DNA of 64,000 bases, from positions 868,001 through 932,000 of the forward strand of contig CABDVE010000001.1 of NCBI GenBank assembly GCA_901420285.1, read 5' to 3'. A model generated the notes under the pieces. The model was not told the DNA's origin, did not search any database, and worked only from the letters and a program-made list of their open reading frames with translations. Numbering within the stretch: the stretch's first letter is position 1; each line of letters opens with the position of its first letter. Positions 9,618 through 18,525 of this stretch are shown here, piece by piece. Origin of the DNA: Stutzerimonas stutzeri. GTDB taxonomy: Bacteria > Pseudomonadota > Gammaproteobacteria > Enterobacterales > Pasteurellaceae. Both the position numbers and the translations under genes were made by a program.

Positions 9618-9792
9618 GAAAATATCCTTTAGATAAAGCGCGCATATCTTAGCTAAAATATTTTGACAAATACAGTGATTTTTAAAGAGGTATTTTTGTC
9701 GGTAGATTTTCTTAAAAGGTATGAAATACAAGACAAGAGCTGATATAGTTCCCAAGGCGGTTTTTCTTTTATTATATGGAGAACAGAAGAAA

Positions 9793-11097
9793 ATGGAAAT
9801 TATGTTATTAACAAATCCTGCATCCGAAGTTTGGGGAAAAAATGCAATTTTAAGTTTTAATGATGATAAGGCCATTATTCATTTAAAAAATAATCCCAAA
9901 AACGATTGCACTTTAGTGCAGCGCGCAGGGCGTAAATTGCGTGCACAGGGCATTAAAGAGGCAAAATTGGTTGGTGAAGAATGGGATTTAGCGTTCTGTT
10001 GGGCGTTTTATCAAGGCTTTTATACGGCGAAACAAGATTATGCCCTCGAGTTCCCGTCTTTGGATGACGCCTCGCAACATGAGCTACTGGCGCGGGTTCA
10101 ATGCGGTACTCTGGTGAAAGGTCTGATTAACGAGCCGGCGGAAAGTTTAACGCCGTTAAAATTAGCCGAGCGCGCAGCTGAATTTATTGTGGCGCAAGCA
10201 CAAAAATATGCCGAAAAAAGTACAGTAGATTTTCGCATAATTTCCGGCGAAGCCCTGGTGGCGCAAGGTTATTATGGCATTTGGACCGTCGGTAAAGGCT
10301 CGGTGAATCCACCTGCCATGTTGCAATTGGATTTTAATCCGACGCAAGATCCGAACGCGCCGGTATTAGCTTGTCTGGTGGGCAAAGGCATTACCTTTGA
10401 TAGCGGCGGCTACAGCATTAAATCGAGCGACGGCATGGCAACTATGCGTACCGATATGGGCGGCGCGGCATTGCTCACCGGTGCATTAGGCTTGGCCATC
10501 GCGCGTGGTTTAACGCAACGTGTGAAATTGTATTTGTGCTGCGCGGAGAATTTAATTAGCGCGAATGCTTTTAAATTGGGCGATATTATTACTTATAAAA
10601 ATGGCGTGACGGCGGAAATTCTAAATACCGATGCCGAAGGTCGCTTAGTATTGGCGGACGGTTTAATTGAAGCGGATTGCCAACAGCCTGAATTTATTGT
10701 TGATTGTGCAACGCTGACCGGTGCGGCGAAAGTGGCAGTGGGCAACGATTATCATTCAGTGCTTTCGATGGATGAAGCCTTGGTTTCGGAACTGTTCCAA
10801 GCAGCGAGGGCAGAAAATGAACCCTTTTGGCGTTTGCCTTTTGAGGAATTTCATCGTGCGCAAATCAGCTCTTCCTTTGCCGACATCGCAAATACGGGGA
10901 CTGTGCCGGTCGGCGCGGGCGCGAGCACCGCAACGGCGTTTCTTTCCTATTTTGTGAAAAATTATCAAACGGGCTGGTTACATATCGACTGTTCCGCCAC
11001 TTATCGTAAATCCGCCAATGATTTATGGGCGGCCGGCGCAACGGGCATCGGCGTACAAACCTTGGCGAATTTATTGCGCTTTAAATCAGAAAAATAA
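9793..11097 (+). CDS. pepB: Peptidase B (M17 leucyl-aminopeptidase family)
   Basis: This cytosolic two-metal aminopeptidase releases N-terminal residues from peptides. The M17 signature NTDAEGRL is at residues 278-285, and the metal/catalytic segment [20 protein letters not shown] is near 197-216 (metal-binding Lys and Asp). ATG 9793 is the likely start (434 aa, close to the E. coli PepB length); a start at 9721 would add 24 unrelated residues. It is divergent from the ligase gene with 175 nt between them. Nine bases separate it from ndk, so the pair is probably co-transcribed, an arrangement known in Pasteurellaceae. This is the first gene with the less AT-rich composition of the rest of the window. 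Confidence 0.95.
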   Translation: MEIMLLTNPASEVWGKNAILSFNDDKAIIHLKNNPKNDCTLVQRAGRKLRAQGIKEAKLVGEEWDLAFCWAFYQGFYTAKQDYALEFPSLDDASQHELLARVQCGTLVKGLINEPAESLTPLKLAERAAEFIVAQAQKYAEKSTVDFRIISGEALVAQGYYGIWTVGKGSVNPPAMLQLDFNPTQDPNAPVLACLVGKGITFDSGGYSIKSSDGMATMRTDMGGAALLTGALGLAIARGLTQRVKLYLCCAENLISANAFKLGDIITYKNGVTAEILNTDAEGRLVLADGLIEADCQQPEFIVDCATLTGAAKVAVGNDYHSVLSMDEALVSELFQAARAENEPFWRLPFEEFHRAQISSSFADIANTGTVPVGAGASTATAFLSYFVKNYQTGWLHIDCSATYRKSANDLWAAGATGIGVQTLANLLRFKSEK

Positions 11098-11106
11098 GGA
11101 CGAACA

Positions 11107-11529
11107 ATGACGGAAAGAACACTTTCTATTATCAAACCGGATGCAGTTAAACGGGATTTAATCGGCGCGATTTTGGCGCGTTTTGAACAAAACGGTTTCA
11201 AAATTGCAGCGATAAAAATGGTGCGCTTAACGCGCGAACAAGCGGAAGGCTTTTATGCCGAACATCAAGGCAAAGCATTTTTTGAACAGCTGGTGGATTA
11301 TATGATGTCCGCACCAATTGTAGTTTCCGTATTGGAAAAAGAAAATGCAGTGCAAGATTATCGCGCTTTAATCGGCAGCACCAATCCGGAAAACGCGGCG
11401 GAAGGTACGATTCGTAAAGATTTTGCCTTAAATCAACGGGAAAATTCGGTGCACGGTTCCGATAGCATGGAAAGCGCTGCGCGGGAAATTGCTTATTTCT
11501 TTGTCGATTCGGAAATTTGTCCGCATTAA
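11107..11529 (+). CDS. ndk: Nucleoside diphosphate kinase
   Basis: This 140-aa enzyme transfers the gamma phosphate of ATP to NDPs. It has the conserved N-terminus [17 protein letters not shown] and the active-site region ENSVHGSDS with the phosphorylated His at residue 116. Length is normal. It follows pepB by 9 nt and is followed by a strong terminator. Confidence 0.98.
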   Translation: MTERTLSIIKPDAVKRDLIGAILARFEQNGFKIAAIKMVRLTREQAEGFYAEHQGKAFFEQLVDYMMSAPIVVSVLEKENAVQDYRALIGSTNPENAAEGTIRKDFALNQRENSVHGSDSMESAAREIAYFFVDSEICPH

Positions 11530-11546
11530 TTTTAAGCGATAAAACA

Positions 11547-11577
11547 AAACGGCAATCTGAAATCGATTGCCGTTTTT
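11547..11577 (+). terminator. Rho-independent terminator after ndk
   Basis: Stem ACGGCAATC / GATTGCCGT with a short loop, followed by TTTTTGTT, starts 17 nt after the ndk stop. Confidence 0.85.
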
Positions 11578-11579
11578 GT

Positions 11580-11893
11580 TGCACATTCGTTTATCCTCCT
11601 TTCACACTTTATCGCACTTCAATATTATCCGCGGATTATGAAATATATCTCTTGACTTGAGTTCAGCGCTAAAACAGCCTGCTGAAGATGAAAATGAGCA
11701 CCGCATTGAGCACCGCATTGAGCACCGCATTAAAGCCGGCATTTTTTTCGTTAAAATTACGGTTACGAACGCGCTGATTTAGTCTATCGGAACGGGCGAG
11801 CGGAAAACTAACGGTATATTGGGCTGGCAACCACGGCGACAAATCTGTACAATAGCCGACTGTTTTTATTGGATTGATTAACGATTGTAAAAA
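11580..11893. other. 314-nt intergenic region upstream of miaB
   Basis: No convincing gene. It holds the 12-bp triplicated motif array at 11695-11730. A possible miaB promoter has TACAAT at 11848-11853 and a weak TGGCAA -35 at 11825-11830 with a 17-nt spacer. Confidence 0.5.
11695..11730 (-). repeat. Three tandem 12-bp units carrying the GCACCGCATT motif
   Basis: The unit TGAGCACCGCAT is repeated three times without interruption, giving exact GCACCGCATT cores at 11698, 11710 and 11722. On the minus strand each reads AATGCGGTGCTC. It is one of two tandem arrays of the motif in the window. Confidence 0.9.
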
Positions 11894-13318
11894 ATGACGC
11901 AAAAATTACACATTAAAACCTGGGGCTGCCAAATGAACGAATACGATTCGTCCAAAATGGCGGATTTATTATTCAGCACCCACGGCCTTGAGCTGACAGA
12001 TATTCCTGAAGAAGCGGACGTATTATTGCTAAATACCTGTTCTATTCGCGAAAAAGCGCAAGAAAAAGTTTTCCATCAATTAGGTCGCTGGAAAGAATTA
12101 AAGAAAACTAACCCAAATCTGGTGATTGGCGTGGGCGGTTGCGTGGCATCGCAGGAAGGCGAGCAGATTCGTCATCGCGCGCCTTATGTGGATATTGTTT
12201 TCGGGCCACAGACTTTGCACCGTTTGCCGGAAATGATTAATCAAATTCGCGGAGGGAAAAGTTCCGTAGTGGACGTGAGTTTCCCGGAAATTGAAAAATT
12301 TGATCGCTTACCGGAACCGCGTGCCGAAGGCCCAACCGCCTTTGTTTCCATTATGGAAGGCTGCAACAAATATTGTACTTTCTGCGTAGTGCCTTATACA
12401 CGTGGCGAAGAAGTCAGCCGTCCGGTGGATGATGTGTTGTTTGAAATCGCCCAGCTTGCGGAACAAGGCGTGCGCGAAGTGAATTTGCTCGGGCAAAACG
12501 TAAATGCCTATCGCGGGCCTACTCATGACGGGCAAATTTGTAGCTTTGCGGAATTGCTCCGCTTAGTGGCATCCATTGATGGCATCGATCGTTTACGTTT
12601 TACGACCAGTCATCCGATTGAATTTACCGACGATATTATTGATGTGTACCGCGATACGCCGGAACTGGTGAGTTTCTTGCATTTGCCGGTGCAAGCCGGT
12701 TCCGACCGAATTCTTACCATGATGAAGCGGGGCCATACCGCTTTGGAATATAAATCCATTATTCGTAAATTGCGCGCGGTGCGTCCGGAGATCCAAATCA
12801 GTTCCGACTTTATTGTCGGCTTTCCGGGCGAGACGGCGGAGGATTTTGGGCAAACCATGAATTTGATCGCGCAAGTGAATTTCGATATGAGTTTCAGTTT
12901 CGTGTATTCTGCCCGTCCGGGAACGCCGGCCTCCGATATGCCGGACGATGTGACGGAAGACGAGAAAAAACAACGTCTATACGTGCTTCAAGAACGTATT
13001 AATCAACAAGCGGCGCAATTTAGTCGCCGCATGCTCGGCACTGAACAACGGGTATTGGTGGAAGGCCCATCGAAAAAAGATATTATGGAATTGACCGGCC
13101 GCACGGAAACCAACCGTATCGTGAATTTCCAAGGCACACCGGATATGATTGGTAAATTCGTGGATGTGAAAATCACAGATGTTTACACCAATTCCCTGCG
13201 TGGTGAAGTGGTGCGCATGGAAGACGAAATGGGCTTGCGTATCGCCCAATCACCGCAAGATGTGATGAATCGTACCCGCAAAGAAGATGAATTGGGCGTA
13301 GGACGTTATCACGGATAG
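11894..13318 (+). CDS. miaB: tRNA-2-methylthio-N6-isopentenyladenosine synthase (MiaB)
   Basis: This radical-SAM methylthiotransferase converts i6A37 to ms2i6A37 in tRNAs reading U-starting codons. The N-terminal UPF0004 domain carries three cluster-binding cysteines (C12 in WGCQMNE, one in NTCSIRE near 49, one in GGCVASQ near 83). The radical-SAM motif CNKYCTFC is near 157-164, and a C-terminal TRAM domain follows after about residue 380. Length 474 is standard. It is followed by a terminator and then by an inverted pair of the repeat element. Confidence 0.97.
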   Translation: MTQKLHIKTWGCQMNEYDSSKMADLLFSTHGLELTDIPEEADVLLLNTCSIREKAQEKVFHQLGRWKELKKTNPNLVIGVGGCVASQEGEQIRHRAPYVDIVFGPQTLHRLPEMINQIRGGKSSVVDVSFPEIEKFDRLPEPRAEGPTAFVSIMEGCNKYCTFCVVPYTRGEEVSRPVDDVLFEIAQLAEQGVREVNLLGQNVNAYRGPTHDGQICSFAELLRLVASIDGIDRLRFTTSHPIEFTDDIIDVYRDTPELVSFLHLPVQAGSDRILTMMKRGHTALEYKSIIRKLRAVRPEIQISSDFIVGFPGETAEDFGQTMNLIAQVNFDMSFSFVYSARPGTPASDMPDDVTEDEKKQRLYVLQERINQQAAQFSRRMLGTEQRVLVEGPSKKDIMELTGRTETNRIVNFQGTPDMIGKFVDVKITDVYTNSLRGEVVRMEDEMGLRIAQSPQDVMNRTRKEDELGVGRYHG

Positions 13319-13327
13319 TTTTGAGAT

Positions 13328-13358
13328 ATAAGGCGGGTTTAAAACCCGCCTTATTTTT
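13328..13358 (+). terminator. Rho-independent terminator after miaB
   Basis: Stem AAGGCGGGTTT / AACCCGCCTT with a run of T afterwards, about 10 nt after the miaB stop. Confidence 0.9.
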
Positions 13359-13375
13359 TGTCGGAAGTCAAAATG

Positions 13376-13385
13376 GCACCGCATT
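13376..13385 (-). repeat. Single copy of the AATGCGGTGC motif
   Basis: Exact GCACCGCATT in the miaB-ligE gap, preceded by AAAATG. A decayed partner (GTGTCGCATT) follows at about 13396. Confidence 0.8.
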
Positions 13386-13445
13386 GAAGGTTCGGTGTCG
13401 CATTGAAATTTGAGTGGGAACGGCTGTTATCGGACTACCCAAATA

Positions 13446-13477
13446 GCACCGCATTGAAGGCGGTTCCAATGCGGTGC
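13446..13477. repeat. Inverted pair of the motif at the miaB/ligE convergent junction
   Basis: GCACCGCATTGAA (13446-13458) faces TTCCAATGCGGTGC (13464-13477), separated by 5 nt, just beyond the ligE stop. It could act as a ligE terminator as well as an uptake-like site. Confidence 0.85.
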
Positions 13478-13484
13478 CGGATTC

Positions 13485-14291
13485 TTATTTCTTTTCCCGC
13501 CAGTAGGTGGCAAAGCGCGGTTTGCCGGAATTGGTGAGGCCGCGATATTTATAAGTGATAACGGAACCGATCGGTGGCGGGTTTTCTCGTTCGCTAAAAT
13601 TAAAGCCCGAGCCGATTTTGAATTCGCCACGTTCATTTTTACAGCTGAGCGAGCCCATCACGTTTTCAAATTGTCCTTTGCCTTTGTGGTGCGCAATCAC
13701 GGTACATTCTTCATCGTAAGCGGTTTTCAGTTTTAAAATCTGATTGCTGCGTTTGCGTTCGTAAGGCGCCTTCGGGTTGCGCACCACTACGCCTTCGCCT
13801 TGGCGGTTTTCGACTTCCGCTAGAAATTCATAAAGGTGGGCTTTGTTTCGCACCGGAATTTGTTCAATGATTTCGATATAAGGTGTTGGATGTTCGTTCA
13901 AATAAGTTTTTAGGACCTTTAAGCGTTCGAATAAATCGCCCGGCGCATCCGGTACATCGAAGACGAGTAATTTGAGTTTGTCCCAACGTTCTCCCTTGTA
14001 AGATTTGGTGATAGAGGCAATTTCTTCGAAATGATTGCGTTCGCTGAATAATTCGCCGTCGATCGCAAAGGGCGGAAAGTCTTTAATGAAATAAGTCGGT
14101 GCGGAAAGTCGTTGACCTTGGCGACTGATTAATTGTTTGCCGTCCCAATATCCGCGCACGCCATCGAATTTTTCCGACATCACCCAGCCCCGAATGTCTT
14201 GGTTGTCGTAATTTTGTAAGAGCATTAAATCCGCATTGGCAAAAGCGCTGAGACTAATGCAATAAAAGAAGAGGACGCGTAGTAATTTCAT
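13485..14291 (-). CDS. ligE: Periplasmic ATP-dependent DNA ligase (Lig E type)
   Basis: This 268-aa minimal ATP-dependent DNA ligase has an N-terminal signal peptide (about residues 1-20, cleavage after ANA). The adenylation motif is KFDG, with nucleophile Lys41 in SEKFDGVRGYW. Further nucleotidyltransferase motifs are IDGELF, EGVVVRNP and LKLK, and a small OB domain ends at FATYWREKK. Lig E proteins join nicked DNA and are exported in many naturally competent proteobacteria. The H. influenzae homologue, also next to gmhA, belongs to the competence regulon. A CRP-like site (14370-14385) lies about 80 nt upstream. A role in extracellular or incoming DNA is inferred. Confidence 0.93.
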   Translation of the reverse strand: MKLLRVLFFYCISLSAFANADLMLLQNYDNQDIRGWVMSEKFDGVRGYWDGKQLISRQGQRLSAPTYFIKDFPPFAIDGELFSERNHFEEIASITKSYKGERWDKLKLLVFDVPDAPGDLFERLKVLKTYLNEHPTPYIEIIEQIPVRNKAHLYEFLAEVENRQGEGVVVRNPKAPYERKRSNQILKLKTAYDEECTVIAHHKGKGQFENVMGSLSCKNERGEFKIGSGFNFSERENPPPIGSVITYKYRGLTNSGKPRFATYWREKK

Positions 14292-14369
14292 GCTTGTTCC
14301 TTATTGAGAATAAAATGCCAAGAGGCTAAAAGAGTGTGCGCTACTTTGAAAATAATTTTTACAGAAAGG

Positions 14370-14385
14370 CGTGATCGACATCACA
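14370..14385. promoter_or_regulatory. Putative CRP-binding site between ligE and gmhA
   Basis: CGTGATCGACATCACA fits TGTGA-N6-TCACA with one mismatch. It lies about 80 nt upstream of ligE and about 125 nt upstream of gmhA. Position 3 is T rather than C, so it resembles an ordinary CRP site more than the Sxy-dependent CRP-S type. Confidence 0.6.
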
Positions 14386-14438
14386 AAAAATAAGCTGGCG
14401 AGGTAAAAAATAAAGAATTTCGAATTGTATCTGGCTAA

Positions 14439-15092
<654 letters not shown>

Positions 15093-15094
15093 TC

Positions 15095-15104
15095 AATGCG
15101 GTGC
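15095..15104 (+). repeat. Single copy of the AATGCGGTGC motif after gmhA
   Basis: Exact core followed by TATTTTGAT, so it has the full CAATGCGGTGCTATTTTG form. It starts 3 nt after the gmhA stop. Confidence 0.85.
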
Positions 15105-15120
15105 TATTTTGATTGCACAT

Positions 15121-15151
15121 GAAATCCCAAAAAAAATTTTGGGATTTTTTA
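15121..15151 (+). terminator. Rho-independent terminator between gmhA and artP
   Basis: Stem AAATCCCAAAA / TTTTGGGATTT followed by TTTAT. Confidence 0.85.
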
Positions 15152-15161
15152 TGTTTTGCGC

Positions 15162-15179
15162 TTGCATAAATATGCATTA
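15162..15179. promoter_or_regulatory. Putative ArgR (ARG box) operator upstream of artP
   Basis: TTGCATAAATATGCATTA is an imperfect palindrome with the TG-N-AT-W4-AT-N-CA layout of ARG boxes, 42 nt before artP. Symmetric G/C substitutions make the match moderate. Arginine repression of artPIQM would be expected from the transported substrate. Confidence 0.5.
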
Positions 15180-15220
15180 AAACGTAATATTTGTTCATCT
15201 TACAACGCAAGAGAATTAAA

Positions 15221-15952
15221 ATGGCTATTCGTGTTAAAAATTTAAATTTTTTCTATGGCGCCAGCCAAGCCCTATTTGACATTAATTTAGAGGCGGAGGA
15301 AGGCGATACGGTGGTGTTGCTTGGGCCGAGCGGTGCGGGTAAAAGTACTTTGATTCGTACGCTAAATTTATTGGAAGTGCCGACTTCCGGCGAATTAAGC
15401 ATCGCCAATAATGAATTTGATTTATCCAAGGCGATGGCCAATCCGAAAGCGATTCGTCAGTTGCGGCAAGATGTTGGCATGGTTTTTCAACAATACAATC
15501 TGTGGCCGCATTTAACGGTGATTGAAAATTTAATTGAAGCGCCAATGAAGGTGTTAGGTAAAAATGAAGCGACGGCAAAAGCCGAAGCGATGGAATTGCT
15601 AAAGCGCTTACGTTTGCAAAAATATGCTGACCGTTTTCCGTTGCATTTATCCGGCGGTCAGCAACAACGTGTGGCAATTGCGCGCGCATTAATGATGAAA
15701 CCGCAAGTATTATTGTTTGACGAGCCGACTGCTGCGTTGGATCCTGAAATTACCGCACAAGTGGTGGATATTATTAAAGAGTTACAAGAAACCGGTATTA
15801 CTCAAGTAATTGTTACTCACGAAGTGAACGTGGCTCAAAAAGTGGCGACGAAAGTCGTTTACATGGAACAAGGCAAGATTGTGGAAATGGGTTCTGCAGA
15901 CTGCTTTGAACATCCTCAAACCGAACAATTTAAACAATATCTTTCTCACTAG
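15221..15952 (+). CDS. artP: Arginine ABC transporter ATP-binding protein
   Basis: This 243-aa ABC ATPase has Walker [10 protein letters not shown] near residues 35-43, the signature [15 protein letters not shown], Walker [15 protein letters not shown] and the switch His in IVTHEVN. ATG 15221 gives the normal ArtP N-terminus [12 protein letters not shown]; upstream in-frame starts add only a basic tail. It powers ArtQM for arginine import. The order artP-artI-artQ-artM with gaps of 15, 3 and -1 nt marks one operon. Confidence 0.95.
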   Translation: MAIRVKNLNFFYGASQALFDINLEAEEGDTVVLLGPSGAGKSTLIRTLNLLEVPTSGELSIANNEFDLSKAMANPKAIRQLRQDVGMVFQQYNLWPHLTVIENLIEAPMKVLGKNEATAKAEAMELLKRLRLQKYADRFPLHLSGGQQQRVAIARALMMKPQVLLFDEPTAALDPEITAQVVDIIKELQETGITQVIVTHEVNVAQKVATKVVYMEQGKIVEMGSADCFEHPQTEQFKQYLSH

Positions 15953-15967
15953 AAATAAGGACATGTT

Positions 15968-16687
15968 ATGAAAAAATTAATATTAAGTGCCGTTTTATTA
16001 GGTTCAGCTGCAGTTGTAAATGCTCAAGACATTACGTTTGCGATGGAGCCGAGTTATCCGCCGTTTGAGTTTACTAATGAAAAAGGCGATATCGTTGGGT
16101 TTGACGTGGACGTGGCAAATGCGATTTGTAAAGAGATTCAAGCAACCTGTAAGTTTAAAGGTGAATCTTTCGATGCGTTAATTCCAAACTTAAAAGCAAA
16201 ACGTTTTGATGCGGCGATTTCCGCTATGGATATTACCGAAACGCGCGCAAAACAGGTATTGTTCTCAGATGCGTATTACGATAGCACCGCAAGCTATGTG
16301 GCGTTAAAAGGTAAAGCGACATTGGATACGGCGAAGAATATCGGCGTGCAAAACGGGACGACATTCCAACAATATACTATAGCGGAAACCAAACAATATG
16401 CACCGAAGGCTTACGCTAGCTTGCAAGATGCAATTTTAGATTTAAAAAATGGCCGTATCGACATTATTTTCGGCGATACAGCGGTGCTTGCGGATATGAT
16501 CGACAAAGAACCTGAAATCCAGTTTGTTGGCGATAAGGTGACCAATAAAAAATATTTTGGTAACGGTTTAGGTATTGCGATGAATAAATCCAACAAAGAG
16601 TTGGCGGAAAATTTAAATAAAGGGTTACGTGCAATTAAAGCCAACGGGGAATACCAAAAAATCTATGATAAATGGATGACAAAATAA
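15968..16687 (+). CDS. artI: Arginine ABC transporter periplasmic binding protein
   Basis: This 239-aa SBP family 3 protein has a signal peptide (cleavage near VNA-QD, residues 19-20). The amino-acid-binding pattern includes [34 protein letters not shown] and [10 protein letters not shown]. It captures arginine in the periplasm for ArtQM. Its position inside artPIQM supports the substrate, which cannot be told by motif alone. Confidence 0.94.
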   Translation: MKKLILSAVLLGSAAVVNAQDITFAMEPSYPPFEFTNEKGDIVGFDVDVANAICKEIQATCKFKGESFDALIPNLKAKRFDAAISAMDITETRAKQVLFSDAYYDSTASYVALKGKATLDTAKNIGVQNGTTFQQYTIAETKQYAPKAYASLQDAILDLKNGRIDIIFGDTAVLADMIDKEPEIQFVGDKVTNKKYFGNGLGIAMNKSNKELAENLNKGLRAIKANGEYQKIYDKWMTK

Positions 16688-16690
16688 TCT

Positions 16691-17356
16691 ATGTTTTTTG
16701 ATTTTCTTTCTTTAATGTCTGCCGCCGCCCTGATGACTTTGGGGCTGGCGGTTTGTTCCTTAATCGTCGGTTTGCTGTTTAGCTTGGTTTTTGTTTTATT
16801 GGAAGCCAGTCGTTTGGTAGGCAAACCGGTATCGGTGTTGATTGCGTTACTGCGCGGTTTGCCGGAAATCTTAGTTGTACTTTTGGTCTACTTTGGTTCG
16901 ACCGAAGTGGTGGAAATGCTGACCGGCGAATATATTGAATTTGGTGCTTTCGAATGCGGTGTTTTTGCACTGTCATTAATTTTTGCCGCTTATGCGTCAC
17001 AAACTTTACGCGGTGCGATTCAAGCCGTTCCGAAAGGGCAATGGGAATCTGGCGCCGCATTGGGGTTAAGCAAAGGTTATACGTTTGTCCATGTGATTAT
17101 GCCGCAAGTTTGGCGCCACGCTTTACCGGGTTTGAGCAACCAATGGTTGGTCTTGCTTAAGGACACCGCATTGATTTCTTTGATTGGTGTAGACGATTTA
17201 ATGCGCCAAGCGCAATTAATCAATACGAATACTCATCAGCCTTTTACTTGGTATGGCATTGCGGCGTTGATTTATTTGGGAGTGACGATTATTAGCCAAG
17301 CCGGTATTCGTCGTTTAGAACTGCGTTTTACTCGCTTTGAAAGAGGGGGAAAATAA
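16691..17356 (+). CDS. artQ: Arginine ABC transporter permease
   Basis: This 221-aa polar-amino-acid permease has about five membrane segments. The conserved cytoplasmic loop [21 protein letters not shown] contacts the ATPase. ATG starts 3 nt after artI, and the stop overlaps artM by one base (TAATG). Two near-copies of the repeat motif occur in the frame (16953 and 17052). Confidence 0.94.
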   Translation: MFFDFLSLMSAAALMTLGLAVCSLIVGLLFSLVFVLLEASRLVGKPVSVLIALLRGLPEILVVLLVYFGSTEVVEMLTGEYIEFGAFECGVFALSLIFAAYASQTLRGAIQAVPKGQWESGAALGLSKGYTFVHVIMPQVWRHALPGLSNQWLVLLKDTALISLIGVDDLMRQAQLINTNTHQPFTWYGIAALIYLGVTIISQAGIRRLELRFTRFERGGK

Positions 17357-18039
17357 TGTTTCAGGATTATTTTAGCGTCATTGCGCAAGGTATTCCGACC
17401 AGTTTATTGTTGACGCTGGTCTCTTTATTGATTGCCTTTTTCTTGGCGTTATTTTTAACTTTTTTACTTTCTATGGAAAATAAGTGGGTTAAAAGCGTCG
17501 TTAATTTATACCTGACTTTATTTACCGGCACGCCGTTGCTTGTACAATTTTTCCTGATTTATGCGGGGCCGGGGCAGTTTGAGTGGGTTGTAAATAGCCC
17601 GTTTTGGCATATTTTATCCAATGCGTGGTTTTGCGCCGTATTAGCCTTGGCATTAAACAGCGCGGCTTATTCCACCCAATTATTCCATGGCGCGATGAAG
17701 GCGATTCCGAAAGGGCAATGGGAAGGTTGTGCGGCCTTGGGGCTAAGTCGTTCGCAAACCTTGAAAATTTTGATTCCTTACGCATTAAAACGCGCTTTGC
17801 CTTCTTATTCTAATGAAATTATTTTGGTGTTTAAGGGCACCGCATTGGCCTCCACTATTACCATTATGGATATTATGGGTTACGCGCGTCAGCTTTACGG
17901 CACGGAATATGATGCATTAACAATTTACGGCATTGCCGGTGGCATTTATTTGGTGATTACCGGTATTGCAACATTATTGTTGCGCAGACTGGAAAATAAA
18001 GTGCTTGCGTTTGAACGTTTAGAAATAAAAAACGCCTAA
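17356..18039 (+). CDS. artM: Arginine ABC transporter permease
   Basis: This 227-aa partner permease of ArtQ has the same EAA-type loop (AIPKGQWEGCAALGLSRSQT) and about five hydrophobic segments. The start overlaps the artQ stop. An exact motif copy (17837-17846) encodes Gly-Thr-Ala-Leu near residue 162. The operon ends in a strong terminator. Confidence 0.94.
   Translation: MFQDYFSVIAQGIPTSLLLTLVSLLIAFFLALFLTFLLSMENKWVKSVVNLYLTLFTGTPLLVQFFLIYAGPGQFEWVVNSPFWHILSNAWFCAVLALALNSAAYSTQLFHGAMKAIPKGQWEGCAALGLSRSQTLKILIPYALKRALPSYSNEIILVFKGTALASTITIMDIMGYARQLYGTEYDALTIYGIAGGIYLVITGIATLLLRRLENKVLAFERLEIKNA
17837..17846 (-). repeat. Intragenic copy of the motif in artM
   Basis: Exact GCACCGCATT, read in frame as Gly-Thr-Ala-Leu. 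Confidence 0.75.
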
Positions 18040-18067
18040 AATGCGATTGGTTTTCAAAAAAGTTTTA

Positions 18068-18094
18068 ATGGGTTGCAAAAGCAACCCATTTTTA
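18068..18094 (+). terminator. Rho-independent terminator after artM
   Basis: Stem ATGGGTTGC / GCAACCCAT with AAAA loop and TTTTTA tail. It overlaps the last bases of the convergent zinc-ribbon gene. Confidence 0.88.
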
Positions 18095-18325
18095 TGCATT
18101 AAAGATTAGACCGGCGATTGTGATTACGACTGCGAATATACAAAACCAAATTAAATGCAGTTTGCTACTTTTTCGATTGATTTCTTCATTATATAAACGT
18201 CGTTCTTCCAATTTTTGTTTATAAATATCAAGATCTTCCCGTTTAAAAGAAAAGCCGCAATAAGGGCAATATTCAGCATGTTCGCTAATTTTTTTGCGAC
18301 ATTCAGGACAACGAGAGAGTGCCAT
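18092..18325 (-). CDS. Small zinc-ribbon membrane protein of unknown function
   Basis: This 77-aa protein has an N-terminal zinc ribbon CPEC-x11-CPYCG (residues 7-24), a charged helical middle (EDLDIYKQKLEERRLYNEEI) and one C-terminal membrane segment (LIWFCIFAVVITIAGLIF). It is probably anchored in the membrane with the ribbon in the cytoplasm. No known function can be assigned. AAGGAT lies upstream of the ATG. It is convergent with artM and divergent from the CstA gene. Confidence 0.75.
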   Translation of the reverse strand: MALSRCPECRKKISEHAEYCPYCGFSFKREDLDIYKQKLEERRLYNEEINRKSSKLHLIWFCIFAVVITIAGLIFNA

Positions 18326-18392
18326 TTTTCATCCTTAATCCATAAAGTTTTGAGCTTGCTCTATTCTAGTCAAAAATACATTGATCCGTAAA

Positions 18393-18408
18393 CGTGATAT
18401 TCATCACA
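18393..18408. promoter_or_regulatory. Putative CRP-binding site upstream of the cstA-like gene
   Basis: CGTGATATTCATCACA fits TGTGA-N6-TCACA with one mismatch. A TAGAAT -10 (18458-18463) would place the site near -70, a normal class I position. E. coli cstA is CRP-activated on carbon starvation, so the site fits the gene. Confidence 0.7.
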
Positions 18409-18525
18409 AAATTGTAAAAATTCCGTAAATTAAATTTTGGTTTTGATGAATTTAGCATAGAATAAGCGCCGCTTTTTTAGAGCGTTTTTTAAACAACACA
18501 ATTCTTATTTCCTTGAGGTGCTTTT

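Noticed and set aside
9721-9792. N-terminal extension of PepB
   Set aside because: The added residues are not part of the M17 family and lie in the AT-rich promoter region; ATG 9793 fits the known protein length.
11669-11902. 77-aa reading frame on the minus strand
   Set aside because: It is made largely of the translated tandem motif (Asn-Ala-Val-Leu repeats), lacks a ribosome site and overlaps the miaB start.
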